A stretch of DNA of 64,000 nt from Comamonadaceae bacterium (GCA_009996515.1 JAACZV010000023.1:31332-95331); one strand, 5' to 3'; shown: positions 52,720 through 61,964, counted from the first letter of the stretch. Made by a program: numbers and translations. Notes: generated by a model not told the origin, from the letters alone.

Positions 52720-53529
52720 ATGCAAGTCGGCCTGTTCATCATTGGCGACGAGATCCTGTCCGGCAAGCGCCAGGACTCGCACCTGGCCAAGTTCATCGAG
52801 CTGCTGTCCGCGCGCGGCATGCAGCTCGGCTGGGCGCAGTACCTGGGCGATGACCGCGAGCTGCTGACGGCGCGGCTGCGCGAGGCCTTTGCCGGCGGCG
52901 ACCTGGTGGTCAGCTGCGGCGGCATCGGCGCCACGCCCGACGACCACACCCGCCAGGCCGCGGCCGCCGCGCTGGGCCGGCCGCTGGCGCTGCACCCCGA
53001 GGCGCGCGAGCTGATCTGGCAGCGCGTGCAGCAGATGGCGGCGGAGCAGGGCGCGACGGCCGACCCCGACCACCCGGACACGCTGCGCCGCTTCCAGATG
53101 GGCGTCTTCCCCGACGGCGCCGGCCTGGTTCCCAACCCCTACAACAAGATCCCCGGCTTCTTCGTCGGCAACGTGCACTTCCTGCCGGGCTTCCCCGTCA
53201 TGGCCCACCCCATGATGGCCTGGGTGCTGGACCGCTACCCCCAGCTGCACCGCCAGCTGGGCATCCTCGAGCGCTCCCTGATCGTGCAGGGCGCGATGGA
53301 GGCCAGCCTGACGCCGCTGATGGAAGCCATCGAGGCCCGCTTCATGGGCGTCAAGGTCTTCAGCCTGCCCAGCGTGGACCACCCGCGCTGGGGGCGCTGC
53401 ATAGAGCTGGGCGTCAAGCTGGAGGCCCCGTCCGCGCTCGCGACGGACGCGCTCACGCCCGCCTACGACGCCCTGAAACAGGGCGTGATCCAGTTTGGTG
53501 CGTCGATCAGCACCGAGATGGTGCGATAA
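52720..53529 (+). CDS. CinA/MoaB-like molybdopterin-binding-fold protein
   Basis: A 269-residue protein with the MoCF-type fold. FIIGDEILSGKRQDSHLAKF, VVSCGGIGATPDDHTRQA and NKIPGFFVGNVHFLPGFPVM are characteristic of the stand-alone competence/damage-inducible CinA N-domain family. No CinA C-terminal nicotinamide amidase domain is present. The role in the cell is unclear. It is the last gene of the overlapped set starting at 49141. Confidence 0.84.
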   Translation: MQVGLFIIGDEILSGKRQDSHLAKFIELLSARGMQLGWAQYLGDDRELLTARLREAFAGGDLVVSCGGIGATPDDHTRQAAAAALGRPLALHPEARELIWQRVQQMAAEQGATADPDHPDTLRRFQMGVFPDGAGLVPNPYNKIPGFFVGNVHFLPGFPVMAHPMMAWVLDRYPQLHRQLGILERSLIVQGAMEASLTPLMEAIEARFMGVKVFSLPSVDHPRWGRCIELGVKLEAPSALATDALTPAYDALKQGVIQFGASISTEMVR

Positions 53530-53598
53530 CGCTCGCCCGACTCAGGGAGCCGTCCCATAATGCCCGTGTCGCGGGTCGGCAACCCATGTCGGTGCATC

Positions 53599-53614
53599 TG
53601 GCATGCAAACTGCT
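53599..53614 (+). promoter_or_regulatory. Sigma-54 promoter candidate upstream of glnA
   Basis: TGGCATGCAAACTGCT has GG and GC ten bases apart and matches TGGCA-N6-YTGC. It lies about 90 bases before glnA. A GGTGCA half-site of the NtrC type is at 53591-53596; the second half is not clear. CATAAT at about 53553-53558 could be part of a second, housekeeping promoter. Confidence 0.6.
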
Positions 53615-53688
53615 TTGAATCCCACCGTAGCCGCCGGTGCCCGCGCCGGCGGCGGCAACCACCCACTCGATCCCGCTAGGAGTTTTTG

Positions 53689-55104
53689 ATGGCCAAGACC
53701 GTCGCCGACGTGATGAACATGGTGAAGGAGAACGAAGTCAAGTTCGTCGACTTCCGCTTCACCGATACCCGTGGCAAGGAGCATCACGTCTCCGTGCCCG
53801 TCTCCCATTTCGACGAGGACAAGTTCACGTCGGGCCACGCCTTCGACGGTTCCTCCATCGCCGGCTGGAAGGGCATCGAGGCCTCGGACATGCTGCTGAT
53901 GCCCGACCCGAACACGGCCAACATCGACCCCTTCTTCGAAGAGCCGACGCTGATCCTGTCCTGCGACGTCGTCGACCCCGCCGACGGCAAGGCCTATGAG
54001 CGCGACCCGCGCTCGCTGGCCAAGCGCGCCGAGGCCTATCTGAAGAGCAGCGGCCTGGGCGACACCGCCTACTTCGGCCCCGAGCCCGAGTTCTTCATCT
54101 TCGACAGCGTGCGCTGGGGCAACGAGATGTCCGGCTCGTTCTTCAAGATCGAGTCGGAAGAGGGCGCCTGGAACACCGGCAAGGAATACGAGCACGGCAA
54201 CTCCGGCTACCGCCCCACCGTCAAGGGCGGCTACTTCCCCGTGCCCCCGGTCGACAGCGGCCAGGACATGCGCTCGGAGATGTGCCTGATCCTGGAGCAG
54301 ATGGGCATCCCGGTCGAGGTGCACCACCATGAGGTGGCCAACGCCGGCCAGATGGAGATCGGCACCAAGTTCAGCTCGCTGGTGCAGCGCGCCGACTGGA
54401 CCCAGCTGCAGAAGTACATCATCGCCAACGTCGCCCATGCCTATGGCAAGACGGCGACCTTCATGCCCAAGCCCATCGTCGGCGACAACGGCAGCGGCAT
54501 GCACGTGCACCAGTCCGTGTGGAAGGACGGCAAGAACCTGTTCGCCGGCGACGGCTATGCCGGCCTGAGCGAGTTCGCGCTGTACTACATCGGCGGCATC
54601 ATCAAGCACGCCCGCGCGCTGAACGCGATCACCAACCCCGGCACCAACAGCTACAAGCGCCTGGTGCCCGGCTTCGAGGCCCCGGTGAAGCTGGCCTACT
54701 CGGCCAAAAACCGCTCGGCCTCCATCCGCATCCCCTACGTGGCCAACCCCAAGGGCCGCCGCGTCGAGGCGCGCTTCCCCGATCCTTCGGCCAACCCCTA
54801 TCTGTGCTTCGCGGCCCTGCTGATGGCCGGCCTGGACGGCGTGGAGAACAAGATCCACCCGGGCGAGGCCGCCACCAAGGACCTGTACCACCTGCCGCCC
54901 GAGGAAGACGCGAAGATCCCGACCGTCTGCCACAGCCTGGACCAGGCGCTGGAGTACCTGGACAAGGACCGCGCCTTCCTGACCAAGGGCGGCGTGTTCA
55001 CCGATGCTTACATTGACGCCTACATCGAGCTGAAGATGCAGGAAGTGACGCGCTTCCGCATGGCGACCCATCCGGTCGAGTTCGACATGTACTACGCGCT
55101 GTGA
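53689..55104 (+). CDS. glnA: Glutamine synthetase, type I
   Basis: A 471-residue type I-beta glutamine synthetase. Motifs include [36 protein letters not shown], the [19 protein letters not shown] region and [10 protein letters not shown]. The adenylylation tyrosine is probably Tyr400 in [10 protein letters not shown], so activity should be tuned by GlnE. It assimilates ammonium in the cytoplasm. The gene begins at ATG 53689 after AGGAG. The ntrB-ntrC pair lies downstream. Confidence 0.98.
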   Translation: MAKTVADVMNMVKENEVKFVDFRFTDTRGKEHHVSVPVSHFDEDKFTSGHAFDGSSIAGWKGIEASDMLLMPDPNTANIDPFFEEPTLILSCDVVDPADGKAYERDPRSLAKRAEAYLKSSGLGDTAYFGPEPEFFIFDSVRWGNEMSGSFFKIESEEGAWNTGKEYEHGNSGYRPTVKGGYFPVPPVDSGQDMRSEMCLILEQMGIPVEVHHHEVANAGQMEIGTKFSSLVQRADWTQLQKYIIANVAHAYGKTATFMPKPIVGDNGSGMHVHQSVWKDGKNLFAGDGYAGLSEFALYYIGGIIKHARALNAITNPGTNSYKRLVPGFEAPVKLAYSAKNRSASIRIPYVANPKGRRVEARFPDPSANPYLCFAALLMAGLDGVENKIHPGEAATKDLYHLPPEEDAKIPTVCHSLDQALEYLDKDRAFLTKGGVFTDAYIDAYIELKMQEVTRFRMATHPVEFDMYYAL

Positions 55105-55145
55105 TGGCCATGGGCAGCACGATCGCTGCCTGGCCAAGCCTGGAG

Positions 55146-55172
55146 AGGGGCCGCCCGCGCGGCCCCTTTTTT
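55146..55172 (+). terminator. Intrinsic terminator after glnA
   Basis: GGGGCCGC/GCGGCCCC forms an 8-bp stem with a CCGC loop, followed by six T. It separates the abundant glnA message from the genes starting at 55201, with possible read-through to ntrBC. Confidence 0.92.
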
Positions 55173-55200
55173 GTGGGCCCGTCTGGGCCACAATCCCCGC

Positions 55201-55692
55201 ATGCTGAATCGACTGCTGGCACCGCTGTTCGTCCTGGCCAGCCTGGGCGCCCAAGCCCAGGGCACGGTCTACCGCTGCCCGGGCCCGCCGGTGCTGTACA
55301 CCGACGCGCTGTCCGCCAAGGAGGCGCACGAGAAGGGCTGCCGCACGATAGAAGGCACGCCCATCACCGTGGTGCAGGCGACCAAGCCGCGCCCCAGCGT
55401 GACGGCCGCGCCCGCCTCGGACGGGGCCCGCGGTGCTGAGGGGCGCGTCGATGCCGGCCAGCAGCGCGCGCGCGACGACGAACGCCGCCGCGTGCTGCAG
55501 GCCGAGCTGCGCCAGGCCGAGGAGCGGCTGGCGAACGCGCAGCGCGACTTCGGCAACGGCCAGGGCGAGCGCCGCGGCGACGAGCGCAACTACCAGAAGT
55601 ACCTGGACCGCATGGCCGAGCTCAAGGACAACATCGCCCGCTACGAGGCCGATGTGCAGGCGCTCAAGCGCGAGATTGCCAAGCTACCTTGA
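55201..55692 (+). CDS. Exported protein with C-terminal coiled coil, between glnA and ntrB
   Basis: A 163-residue protein with a Sec signal (MLNRLLAPLFVLASLGAQAQ), a DUF4124-like start GTVYRCPGPPVLYTDALSA with two cysteines (CP and GC), an Ala/Pro spacer and a charged coiled coil (RRRVLQAELRQAEERLANAQ; YQKYLDRMAELKDNIARYEA). Its function is unknown. It lies downstream of the glnA terminator, with ntrB 23 bases after its stop, so it is probably co-transcribed with ntrBC. Confidence 0.75.
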   Translation: MLNRLLAPLFVLASLGAQAQGTVYRCPGPPVLYTDALSAKEAHEKGCRTIEGTPITVVQATKPRPSVTAAPASDGARGAEGRVDAGQQRARDDERRRVLQAELRQAEERLANAQRDFGNGQGERRGDERNYQKYLDRMAELKDNIARYEADVQALKREIAKLP

Positions 55693-55715
55693 GGCGCCCG
55701 GCGCCTCGCCGCGCC

Positions 55716-56813
55716 ATGACTGACGCCTCCCTGCTGCCGGCCGAGTTCGCCGGCCTGGACCTGCTGGCCACCATGGTGGTCGTGGTCGGCGCCGATGGCG
55801 AATGCCTGTTCGCCAATGCGGCCTTCGAGAACGGCATGCGGCTGTCGCGCCGCGCGGTGCAGAAGGCCCAGCTGCCCGACTGGTTCGACGATGCCCAGCG
55901 CCTCACCGAGACGCTGGCCGGCGTGGCCGCCAACCAGTACTCCAGCAGCCGCTTCGACGCCTTGCTGCGCCGCGGCGCCTGGGCCCATGAGGACGGCCTG
56001 CCCGTGCATGTCATCGTGTCGCAGCTGGATGCGGCGGCGGACGGCGCAGCGCGCCTGCTGGTGGAGCTCATCGAGATTTCCAGCCAGACCCGCCAGGACC
56101 GCGACGAGCGCAATCTCGACCAGGTGCAGGCGACCAAGGAGCTGACCCGCAACCTGGCGCACGAGATCAAGAACCCGCTGGGCGGCATACGCGGTGCGGC
56201 CCAGCTGCTGGCGCTGGAGCTGCAGGAGTCGAATGCGGAGCTGACCGAGTACACCCAGGTCATCGTGCACGAGGTCGACCGGCTGCAGAGCCTGGTCGAC
56301 CGGCTGCTGGCGCCGCACCGGCGCGCGCAGGTCGTCGGCGACGTGAACATCCACGAGATCTGCGAGCGCGTGCGCGCGCTGGTGCTCATCGAGCATCCCA
56401 AGGGCCTGGTCATCACGCGCGACTACGACACCTCGCTGCCCGACTTCCGCGGCGACCGCGAGCAGCTGATCCAGATGGTGCTCAACATCGTGCAGAACGC
56501 CGCTCAGGCGCTCAGTTCGCGCATCGCAGCCGGCGACGCGCAGATCGTGCTACGCACGCGCGTGGCCCGCCAGGTCACGATAGGCAAGCAGCGCTGGCGC
56601 TTGGCATTGGAATTGCATATCGAGGACAACGGTCCCGGCGTGCCCGCCGAGATCCGGGATCGCATCTTCTTCCCCCTGGTCTCGGGGCGGGAGGGCGGCT
56701 CGGGCCTCGGACTCACGCTCGCGCAGACGATCGCCCAGCAGCACCAGGGCATGATCGACTGCGAGAGCGAGCCGGGCCTGACCAATTTCCGTATCACGCT
56801 GCCGCTGCCCTAG
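55716..56813 (+). CDS. glnL: Nitrogen regulation sensor kinase NtrB
   Basis: A 365-residue cytoplasmic histidine kinase. An N-terminal PAS-like domain (GLDLLATMVVVVGADGECLF) is followed by the phospho-acceptor His149 in RNLAHEIKNPLGGIRGA and an ATPase domain with NIVQNAAQAL, EDNGPGVP and GSGLGLTLAQTI. It phosphorylates or dephosphorylates NtrC according to PII signals. The ATG at 55716 is preferred; a TTG at 55689 overlaps the upstream stop. ntrC follows after 33 bases. Confidence 0.95.
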   Translation: MTDASLLPAEFAGLDLLATMVVVVGADGECLFANAAFENGMRLSRRAVQKAQLPDWFDDAQRLTETLAGVAANQYSSSRFDALLRRGAWAHEDGLPVHVIVSQLDAAADGAARLLVELIEISSQTRQDRDERNLDQVQATKELTRNLAHEIKNPLGGIRGAAQLLALELQESNAELTEYTQVIVHEVDRLQSLVDRLLAPHRRAQVVGDVNIHEICERVRALVLIEHPKGLVITRDYDTSLPDFRGDREQLIQMVLNIVQNAAQALSSRIAAGDAQIVLRTRVARQVTIGKQRWRLALELHIEDNGPGVPAEIRDRIFFPLVSGREGGSGLGLTLAQTIAQQHQGMIDCESEPGLTNFRITLPLP

Positions 56814-56846
56814 CCCACGAGGCGACAGGCGTGGCCGAGGAAACGC

Positions 56847-58313
56847 ATGAAATCCATCTGGGTTGTTGACGACGACCACTCGATCCGCTTCGTGCTCGAG
56901 AAGGCCCTGGCCCGTGAGGGCCTGCCGGTGCGGTCTTTTAGCAATGCGCGCGACATGCTGGCCGCGCTGGACGACGACAGCCCGCAGGTGCTGGTCTCCG
57001 ACATCCGCATGCCGGGCGGCTCGGGGCTGGAACTGCTGGCCAAGGTGAAGGCCCGCCTGCCGGCCCTGCCCGTCATCATCATGACGGCCTACTCCGACCT
57101 GGACAGCGCCGTGTCGGCCTTCCAGGGCGGCGCCTTCGAATACCTGCCCAAGCCCTTCGATCTGCCGCGCGCCGTGGAGCTGATACGCCGCGCGCAGGAG
57201 GAGAGCCAGCGCGAGGCCGGCGAGCAGGAGGCCGCGGCGCAGATGCCCGAGATGCTGGGCCAGGCGCCGGCCATGCAGGACGTGTTCCGCGCCATCGGCC
57301 GGCTGTCGCAGAGCAACGTGACGGTGCTGATCACCGGCGAGAGCGGCTCGGGCAAGGAGCTGGTCGCCCGTGCGCTGCACAAGCACAGCCCGCGCGGCGA
57401 CGGCCCCTTCGTCGCGATCAACACGGCCGCCATCCCCAAGGACTTGCTGGAGAGCGAGCTGTTCGGCCACGAGCGCGGCGCCTTCACGGGCGCCCAGGCC
57501 TCGCGGCGCGGCCGCTTCGAGCAGGCCGACGGCGGCACACTGTTCCTGGACGAGATCGGCGACATGCCCTTCGAGCTGCAGACGCGGCTGCTGCGCGTGC
57601 TGTCCGACGGCCAGTTCTACCGCGTCGGCGGCCACAGCCCGCTGCGCAGCAATGTGCGCGTCATCGCCGCCACGCACCAGAACCTCGAGGAGCGCGTGCG
57701 CCAGGGCGCGTTCCGCGAAGACCTGTTCCACCGCCTCAACGTGATCCGGCTGCGCCTGCCGCCGTTGCGCGAGCGCCGCGAGGACGTGCCCGCGCTGGCC
57801 CGCCACTTTCTGCAGCGCAGCGCGACGGAACTGGGCGTCGAGCCCAAGCGGCTGTCCGACGCCGCGCTGGCCCAGCTGACCCGCTTCGACTTTCCCGGCA
57901 ACGTGCGCCAGCTGGAGAACATCTGCCACTGGCTCAGCGTCATGGCGCCCAGCCAGGTCGTCGAGCCCAAGGACCTGCCGGACGAGCTGCAGCCCGGCTA
58001 CGTCCCCGCGCCGTCGACGCTGGCGGGTGCAGCGCCGGCCCCGGCGGTAACCGCCCTGCTGCCGCCTGCCAGCGCGCCGGCCAGCACCAGCAGCGGCGAA
58101 GGCTGGCTGGCCGACATGGCCGTCGATGCCCGCGCGCGGCTGCTGGCCGGAGAGCCGGACGTGTGGGATGCGCTGACCCGGCGCTTCGAGGCCCAGCTCA
58201 TCCTGACGGCGCTGGACCTCACGCGCGGCCGCCGCATCGAGGCCGCGCAGAAGCTGGGCATAGGCCGCAACACCATCACGCGCAAGATCCAGGAGCTGGG
58301 CCTGGACGTCTGA
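56847..58313 (+). CDS. glnG: Nitrogen regulation response regulator NtrC
   Basis: A 488-residue enhancer-binding protein. The receiver domain has Asp52 (VSDIRMPGG). The AAA+ domain has Walker A GESGSGKELVARALH and the sigma-54 contact loop GAFTGA, plus LFLDEIGDMP. The C-terminal Fis-type helix-turn-helix is AAQKLGIGRNTITRKIQELG. It activates sigma-54 promoters such as glnA when nitrogen is limiting. It lies downstream of ntrB in the same direction, probably in one transcript. Confidence 0.97.
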   Translation: MKSIWVVDDDHSIRFVLEKALAREGLPVRSFSNARDMLAALDDDSPQVLVSDIRMPGGSGLELLAKVKARLPALPVIIMTAYSDLDSAVSAFQGGAFEYLPKPFDLPRAVELIRRAQEESQREAGEQEAAAQMPEMLGQAPAMQDVFRAIGRLSQSNVTVLITGESGSGKELVARALHKHSPRGDGPFVAINTAAIPKDLLESELFGHERGAFTGAQASRRGRFEQADGGTLFLDEIGDMPFELQTRLLRVLSDGQFYRVGGHSPLRSNVRVIAATHQNLEERVRQGAFREDLFHRLNVIRLRLPPLRERREDVPALARHFLQRSATELGVEPKRLSDAALAQLTRFDFPGNVRQLENICHWLSVMAPSQVVEPKDLPDELQPGYVPAPSTLAGAAPAPAVTALLPPASAPASTSSGEGWLADMAVDARARLLAGEPDVWDALTRRFEAQLILTALDLTRGRRIEAAQKLGIGRNTITRKIQELGLDV

Positions 58314-58325
58314 GCCGGCGACGCG

Positions 58326-59198
58326 TCAGGCCGGCTCGGCCGGCCCGCAGCGGGCCGCCAGCACGCCGGTCATCTGCGCCACCAGCTCGGCGACGGGCCC
58401 CGTGCCCTCCCAGGCGTAGAGCGAGACGGCAATGGACGGCTCCGCGCCGAACGGGGCATAAGGCCGCAGGCCATAGGCCGCCGCCGCGCGCCGCGGCAGC
58501 AGCGACAGGCCCAGCCCGGCCGCCACCGCCACGCAGACGTTGTGCAGGCCGCTGCCGACGAAGGCGACGTACCAGCGCTGCTGCTCCCGCTCGATGCGCT
58601 CGAACATCGTGTCGCGATACAGCCCGCCCGGCGGGAAGGCCACCAGCGGCAGCGGCTGCGGCCAGGCATGCGGCGCGCTGGCGCTCTCGAACCAGGCCAT
58701 GGCCTCGGGGAAGCTCGCACGGCTGTCGGGGCTGGCCTGGGCCTCCTTGACGATGACGATGTCGAACTCGCCGCCGCGGTAGCGGCGCGTCAGCTCGCGG
58801 CTGAGCCCGGCCGTGACATCCAGCCGGATCTCGCGGTGGCGCCGCGCGAAGGCGCCGAACATGGCCGCCATGTCGGCACTGACCAGGTCTTCCGCCAGGC
58901 CGATGCGCAGCGCCGCCGTGCCGGCCGGGTCGCCCAGCGCCGTCTCGGCCTCCTCGTGCAGCGCCAGGATGCGGCGGGCATAGCCCAGCAGGCGCTCGCC
59001 GGCCGGCGTCGGCGCGACCGGCCGCGCCGCGCGGTCCACCAGCGCGGCCCCTAGCAGTTCCTCCAGCCGGGCCAGCTGCTGGCTGATCGTGGACTGCGTC
59101 ATCGCCAGCCGCTGTGCGGCCAGCGTGAAGCCGCGCGCATCCACGATGGCGACGAAGGCGCGCAGCAGGCGGGAGTCCAGCATGGTGCCATTGTCCAT
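58326..59198 (-). CDS. LysR-family transcriptional regulator
   Basis: A 290-residue regulator with a winged helix-turn-helix (SRLLRAFVAIVDARGFTLAA, MTQSTISQQLARLE) and a LysR substrate domain (RIGLAEDLVSADMAAMF, GLGLSLLPRRAAAAYGL). It is divergent from a nucleoside deaminase and an MFS transporter gene, which are likely targets. Start may be ATG 59198 or ATG 59183; neither has a clear ribosome site. Effector unknown. Confidence 0.86.
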   Translation of the reverse strand: MDNGTMLDSRLLRAFVAIVDARGFTLAAQRLAMTQSTISQQLARLEELLGAALVDRAARPVAPTPAGERLLGYARRILALHEEAETALGDPAGTAALRIGLAEDLVSADMAAMFGAFARRHREIRLDVTAGLSRELTRRYRGGEFDIVIVKEAQASPDSRASFPEAMAWFESASAPHAWPQPLPLVAFPPGGLYRDTMFERIEREQQRWYVAFVGSGLHNVCVAVAAGLGLSLLPRRAAAAYGLRPYAPFGAEPSIAVSLYAWEGTGPVAELVAQMTGVLAARCGPAEPA

Positions 59199-59235
59199 CG
59201 TGAGAATGGATGGATGGCATCTGGATATTTAATTT

Positions 59236-59247
59236 CTCAATGTTGAG
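59236..59247. promoter_or_regulatory. Candidate LysR-type operator
   Basis: CTCAA-TG-TTGAG is a perfect palindrome in an AT-rich patch between the divergent LysR gene and the deaminase gene. Position and symmetry suggest an operator for the regulator. Confidence 0.4.
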
Positions 59248-59310
59248 GGTCTTCCCTAGCATGGCGAGTCGGTGGCCGCAGGCCACGTCCTCCCGGCACG
59301 GCCGGTCAGC

Positions 59311-59793
59311 ATGAACGACGAACAACGCTTTCTGCGCGAGGCCCTCGAGCTGGCCCGCGCCAATATCCGTACCGGCGGGCGGCCCTTCGGTGCCGTGGTG
59401 GTCCGCGACGGGGAGGTGATCGCCGCCGGCGTCAACGAGATCCACGTCAGCCACGATCCCACCGCGCATGCCGAGATGGTGGCGATACGCGCCGCTAGCC
59501 GCCGCTTCGCGTCGCCCGACCTGGCGGGCTGCGCCGTCTATGCCAGCGGCCATCCCTGCCCGATGTGCATGGCCGCGATGCGCATGGCCGGCGTGGCGCG
59601 GGTCGCCTATGCCTATTCCAACGCGGACGGCGCGCCGTTCGGGCTGTCGACGGCCGCGATCTACGACGAGCTCGCCCGGCCGCGCAGCGAGCAGTCCATG
59701 TCCATCGCCCATGTGCCGGCGCGGCTGGACGGGCTGGCGGGGCCGTCGGACCTTTACGCCGAATGGGCCCGGGCCGCGGCGGCGCGCCGCTAG
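59311..59793 (+). CDS. Cytidine/deoxycytidylate-type nucleoside or nucleobase deaminase
   Basis: A 160-residue zinc deaminase. The zinc motifs are THAEMV-like PTAHAEMVAI and HPCPMCMAAMR. GGRPFGAVVVRDGEVIAAG is typical of guanine and tRNA-adenosine deaminase relatives, and the AIYDEL region near the C-terminus fits the B. subtilis-type guanine deaminase. Substrate cannot be fixed. The ATG at 59311 is chosen over a frame start at 59272. The MFS gene follows three bases after its stop. Confidence 0.8.
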   Translation: MNDEQRFLREALELARANIRTGGRPFGAVVVRDGEVIAAGVNEIHVSHDPTAHAEMVAIRAASRRFASPDLAGCAVYASGHPCPMCMAAMRMAGVARVAYAYSNADGAPFGLSTAAIYDELARPRSEQSMSIAHVPARLDGLAGPSDLYAEWARAAAARR

Positions 59794-59796
59794 AGC

Positions 59797-60993
59797 ATGG
59801 CGGGCGCAGAGCCTTCCCGGGGTGCCCGCACGCGGCTGCTGGCCGTGGTGGTGCTGGCCGGGCTCAGCCTGCGGCCCTTTCTGACCGGCATAGGCCCGCT
59901 GGCGGCCGACATCGACGCGCAGACCGGCCTGGGCCTGAAGGGGCTGGCGCTGCTGACGCTGCTGCCCATGCTGCTGATGGGCTTGTTCGCCTTCGCCGGC
60001 CCCGCGCTGCAGGCCCGCTTCGGGGCCCGCCGCGTGGTCATGGCCGCGCTGGCCCTGCTCGCGCTGGGTGGGGTGCTGCGCCTGGGTGTTGCCAGCGGCT
60101 GGCAGATGCTGGCGACGGCGGCCCTGCTGGGCTTGGGCGCGGCGCTGGTGCAGGCGGTGCTGCCGGGCGTCGTCAAGCAGCGCTTTGCGCACCGTGCCGG
60201 CCTGGTCATGGGGCTGTACTCGGCCATGCTGATGGGCGGCGGCGCGCTGGGCGCCCAGCTGGCGCCGCTGATCGCTGCGGCCGCCGGGGACTGGCATGCC
60301 GGCCTGGCCTGGACGGCGCTGCCGGCCGCGCTGGCCCTGGCGCTGGCCGCGCGCCATCTGCCGCGCGATGCCGGCGCAGCGCGGCGCGGCAACGCGGCGG
60401 CGGGGTTGCTGGGCTGGCCGCGCACCTGGCTGCTGATGGCCTGCTTCGGCCTCGTCAACGGCGGCTACTCCACCGTGGTGGCCTGGCTGCCGCCGTTCTA
60501 CCGCGAGCTGGGCTGGACGCCCGTCGCCAGCGGCGGCCTGCTGGCCTGCCTGGCCGTCGCCCAGGCCGTGGCGGCGCTGCTGCTGCCGGCGCTGGCCGGT
60601 GCGAGCGGCGACCGCCGCCCCTGGCTGTGGCTGACGCTGGCCCTGCAGGCGCTGGGCTTCGCCGCGCTGGCCGGCTGGCCCGAGGCGGCGCCCGTCGCGT
60701 CGGTGCTGCTGCTGGGCGCCGGGCTGGGCGGCTGTTTCGCGCTGTCGCTGCTGGTCGCGCTGGAGCAGCTGGGCGACCCGGCACGGGCCGGTGCGCTGTC
60801 GGCGCTGATGCAGGGCGGCGGCTTTCTGATCGCCGCGCTGCCGCCCTGGATCGTCGCCGTGCTGCATGAGCGCACGGGCGGCTTCCAGGCCAGCTGGCTG
60901 CTGCACCTGGGCTGCGCCATCGTCGTTGCTGGGCTGTACCGGCGCGTCGCGCCGCGCAGCGATGGCGCGGCGCTGCCGGCTCAGGCGGGTTGA
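59797..60993 (+). CDS. MFS transporter, CynX/NimT type
   Basis: A 398-residue protein with about 12 hydrophobic segments. LLAVVVLAGLSLRPFLTGIGPLA and FARRVVMAAL-like GARRVVMAALALLALG, LVMGLYSAMLMGGGALGA, then VNGGYSTVVAWLPPFYRELGW fit the CynX/NimT branch. Relatives carry cyanate or nitroimidazole-like small solutes, but the location next to a nucleobase deaminase suggests a purine-related substrate. The 3' end overlaps the convergent MBL gene by 13 bases. Confidence 0.8.
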   Translation: MAGAEPSRGARTRLLAVVVLAGLSLRPFLTGIGPLAADIDAQTGLGLKGLALLTLLPMLLMGLFAFAGPALQARFGARRVVMAALALLALGGVLRLGVASGWQMLATAALLGLGAALVQAVLPGVVKQRFAHRAGLVMGLYSAMLMGGGALGAQLAPLIAAAAGDWHAGLAWTALPAALALALAARHLPRDAGAARRGNAAAGLLGWPRTWLLMACFGLVNGGYSTVVAWLPPFYRELGWTPVASGGLLACLAVAQAVAALLLPALAGASGDRRPWLWLTLALQALGFAALAGWPEAAPVASVLLLGAGLGGCFALSLLVALEQLGDPARAGALSALMQGGGFLIAALPPWIVAVLHERTGGFQASWLLHLGCAIVVAGLYRRVAPRSDGAALPAQAG

Positions 60994-61964
60994 GAAGCCT
61001 GGGCGGCCTGCGCCGTTTCGCGGTCCAGCCACACCGCCAGCCCCTGGGCGTTCAGCTCGGCGTCCAGCGCCAGCCAGTCGGCCGCCGCGGCATCGGCCGC
61101 ATGGCCGTGGGCGCGCAGCCGGGCCAGATAGCCGTCCAGCAGGCCGGCCTTGAGCTGCTCGTGGCGCTGCGGCGCCGTGCGCAGCGAGCGGGCCAGCGCC
61201 ACCATCTCGTCCACCTGCTCCAGCAGCAGCGCGGCCAGGCGCTGCACCTCGGCCACGCTGCCGCCGACGCGGCCGTAATGCGTGAGCTGCATGGCCAGCG
61301 GCTCGGCGGCCAGCAGGCGGGCGACGGTGGCCTTCAAGGCCTCGGGCTCGAACTGCACCGGCGTGGTGGTGGGCAGCACCCAGGCGCGGCCGTCGACGTC
61401 GAAGGCGCGGTAGGACAGGCCGAAGGTGTCGCCGGTGAACCAGCTGCGGCTGCGCGCGTCCCAGATCGCATGGTGGTGCTTGGCATGGCCGGGGCTGTCG
61501 ATGATGCGCAGCGGCCGGCCGGCCAGGTGGATCACCTGCTCGTCGTGGCTGGCCTCGGCGCGCTCGGCCGGCACCGGCACCAGCTTGCCGTAGCTGCGCT
61601 GCATCTCCGCCTCGCCGTAGACGGCCAGCGCGCCCAGCCACAAGGCCTTGGGGTCCACCATGTGGCGCAGGCCGCGCGGGTGGACCAGGGCCCGGGCCCG
61701 GGGCAGGGCCTCCATCAAGAGGCCCACGCCGCCGGCATGGTCCAGATGCACATGGGTGGGGATGACCCAGTCGACCGCGTCCGGCGCCAGGCCCAGCGCG
61801 TTCAGCGCCGCCAGCAGACGCGGCACGGCATGGTTGGTGCCGGTGTCGATGAAGGCGGCGCGGCCGTCCTCCACCATCAGGAAGGCCGCGTCGAAGCGCG
61901 GGCGCTGGAAGCCGGTGTCGATGGCGTAGATGCCGTGGCCGAGGTCTTCGATGAAATCAAGCAT
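60981..61964 (-). CDS. MBL-fold metallo-hydrolase
   Basis: A 327-residue hydrolase with the metal motif THVHLDHAG, AFIDTGTN before it and DSPGHAKHHHAI, FTGDTFG after it. The substrate is unknown. The C-terminal third is alpha-helical and Ala-rich. It stands alone, divergent from def. Start is ATG 61964, which is 51 bases from the def start. Confidence 0.85.
   Translation of the reverse strand: MLDFIEDLGHGIYAIDTGFQRPRFDAAFLMVEDGRAAFIDTGTNHAVPRLLAALNALGLAPDAVDWVIPTHVHLDHAGGVGLLMEALPRARALVHPRGLRHMVDPKALWLGALAVYGEAEMQRSYGKLVPVPAERAEASHDEQVIHLAGRPLRIIDSPGHAKHHHAIWDARSRSWFTGDTFGLSYRAFDVDGRAWVLPTTTPVQFEPEALKATVARLLAAEPLAMQLTHYGRVGGSVAEVQRLAALLLEQVDEMVALARSLRTAPQRHEQLKAGLLDGYLARLRAHGHAADAAAADWLALDAELNAQGLAVWLDRETAQAAQASQPA

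Noticed and set aside
52720..53529. CinA-like gene as truncated CinA
   Set aside because: Stand-alone N-domain proteins of this length are a normal family, and GGIGATPDDHT is common among them, so truncation is not implied.
58276..61641. 1121-codon minus-strand frame over the deaminase and MFS genes
   Set aside because: Overlaps four convincing genes, lacks domains, and arises from scarce stop codons in GC-rich DNA.
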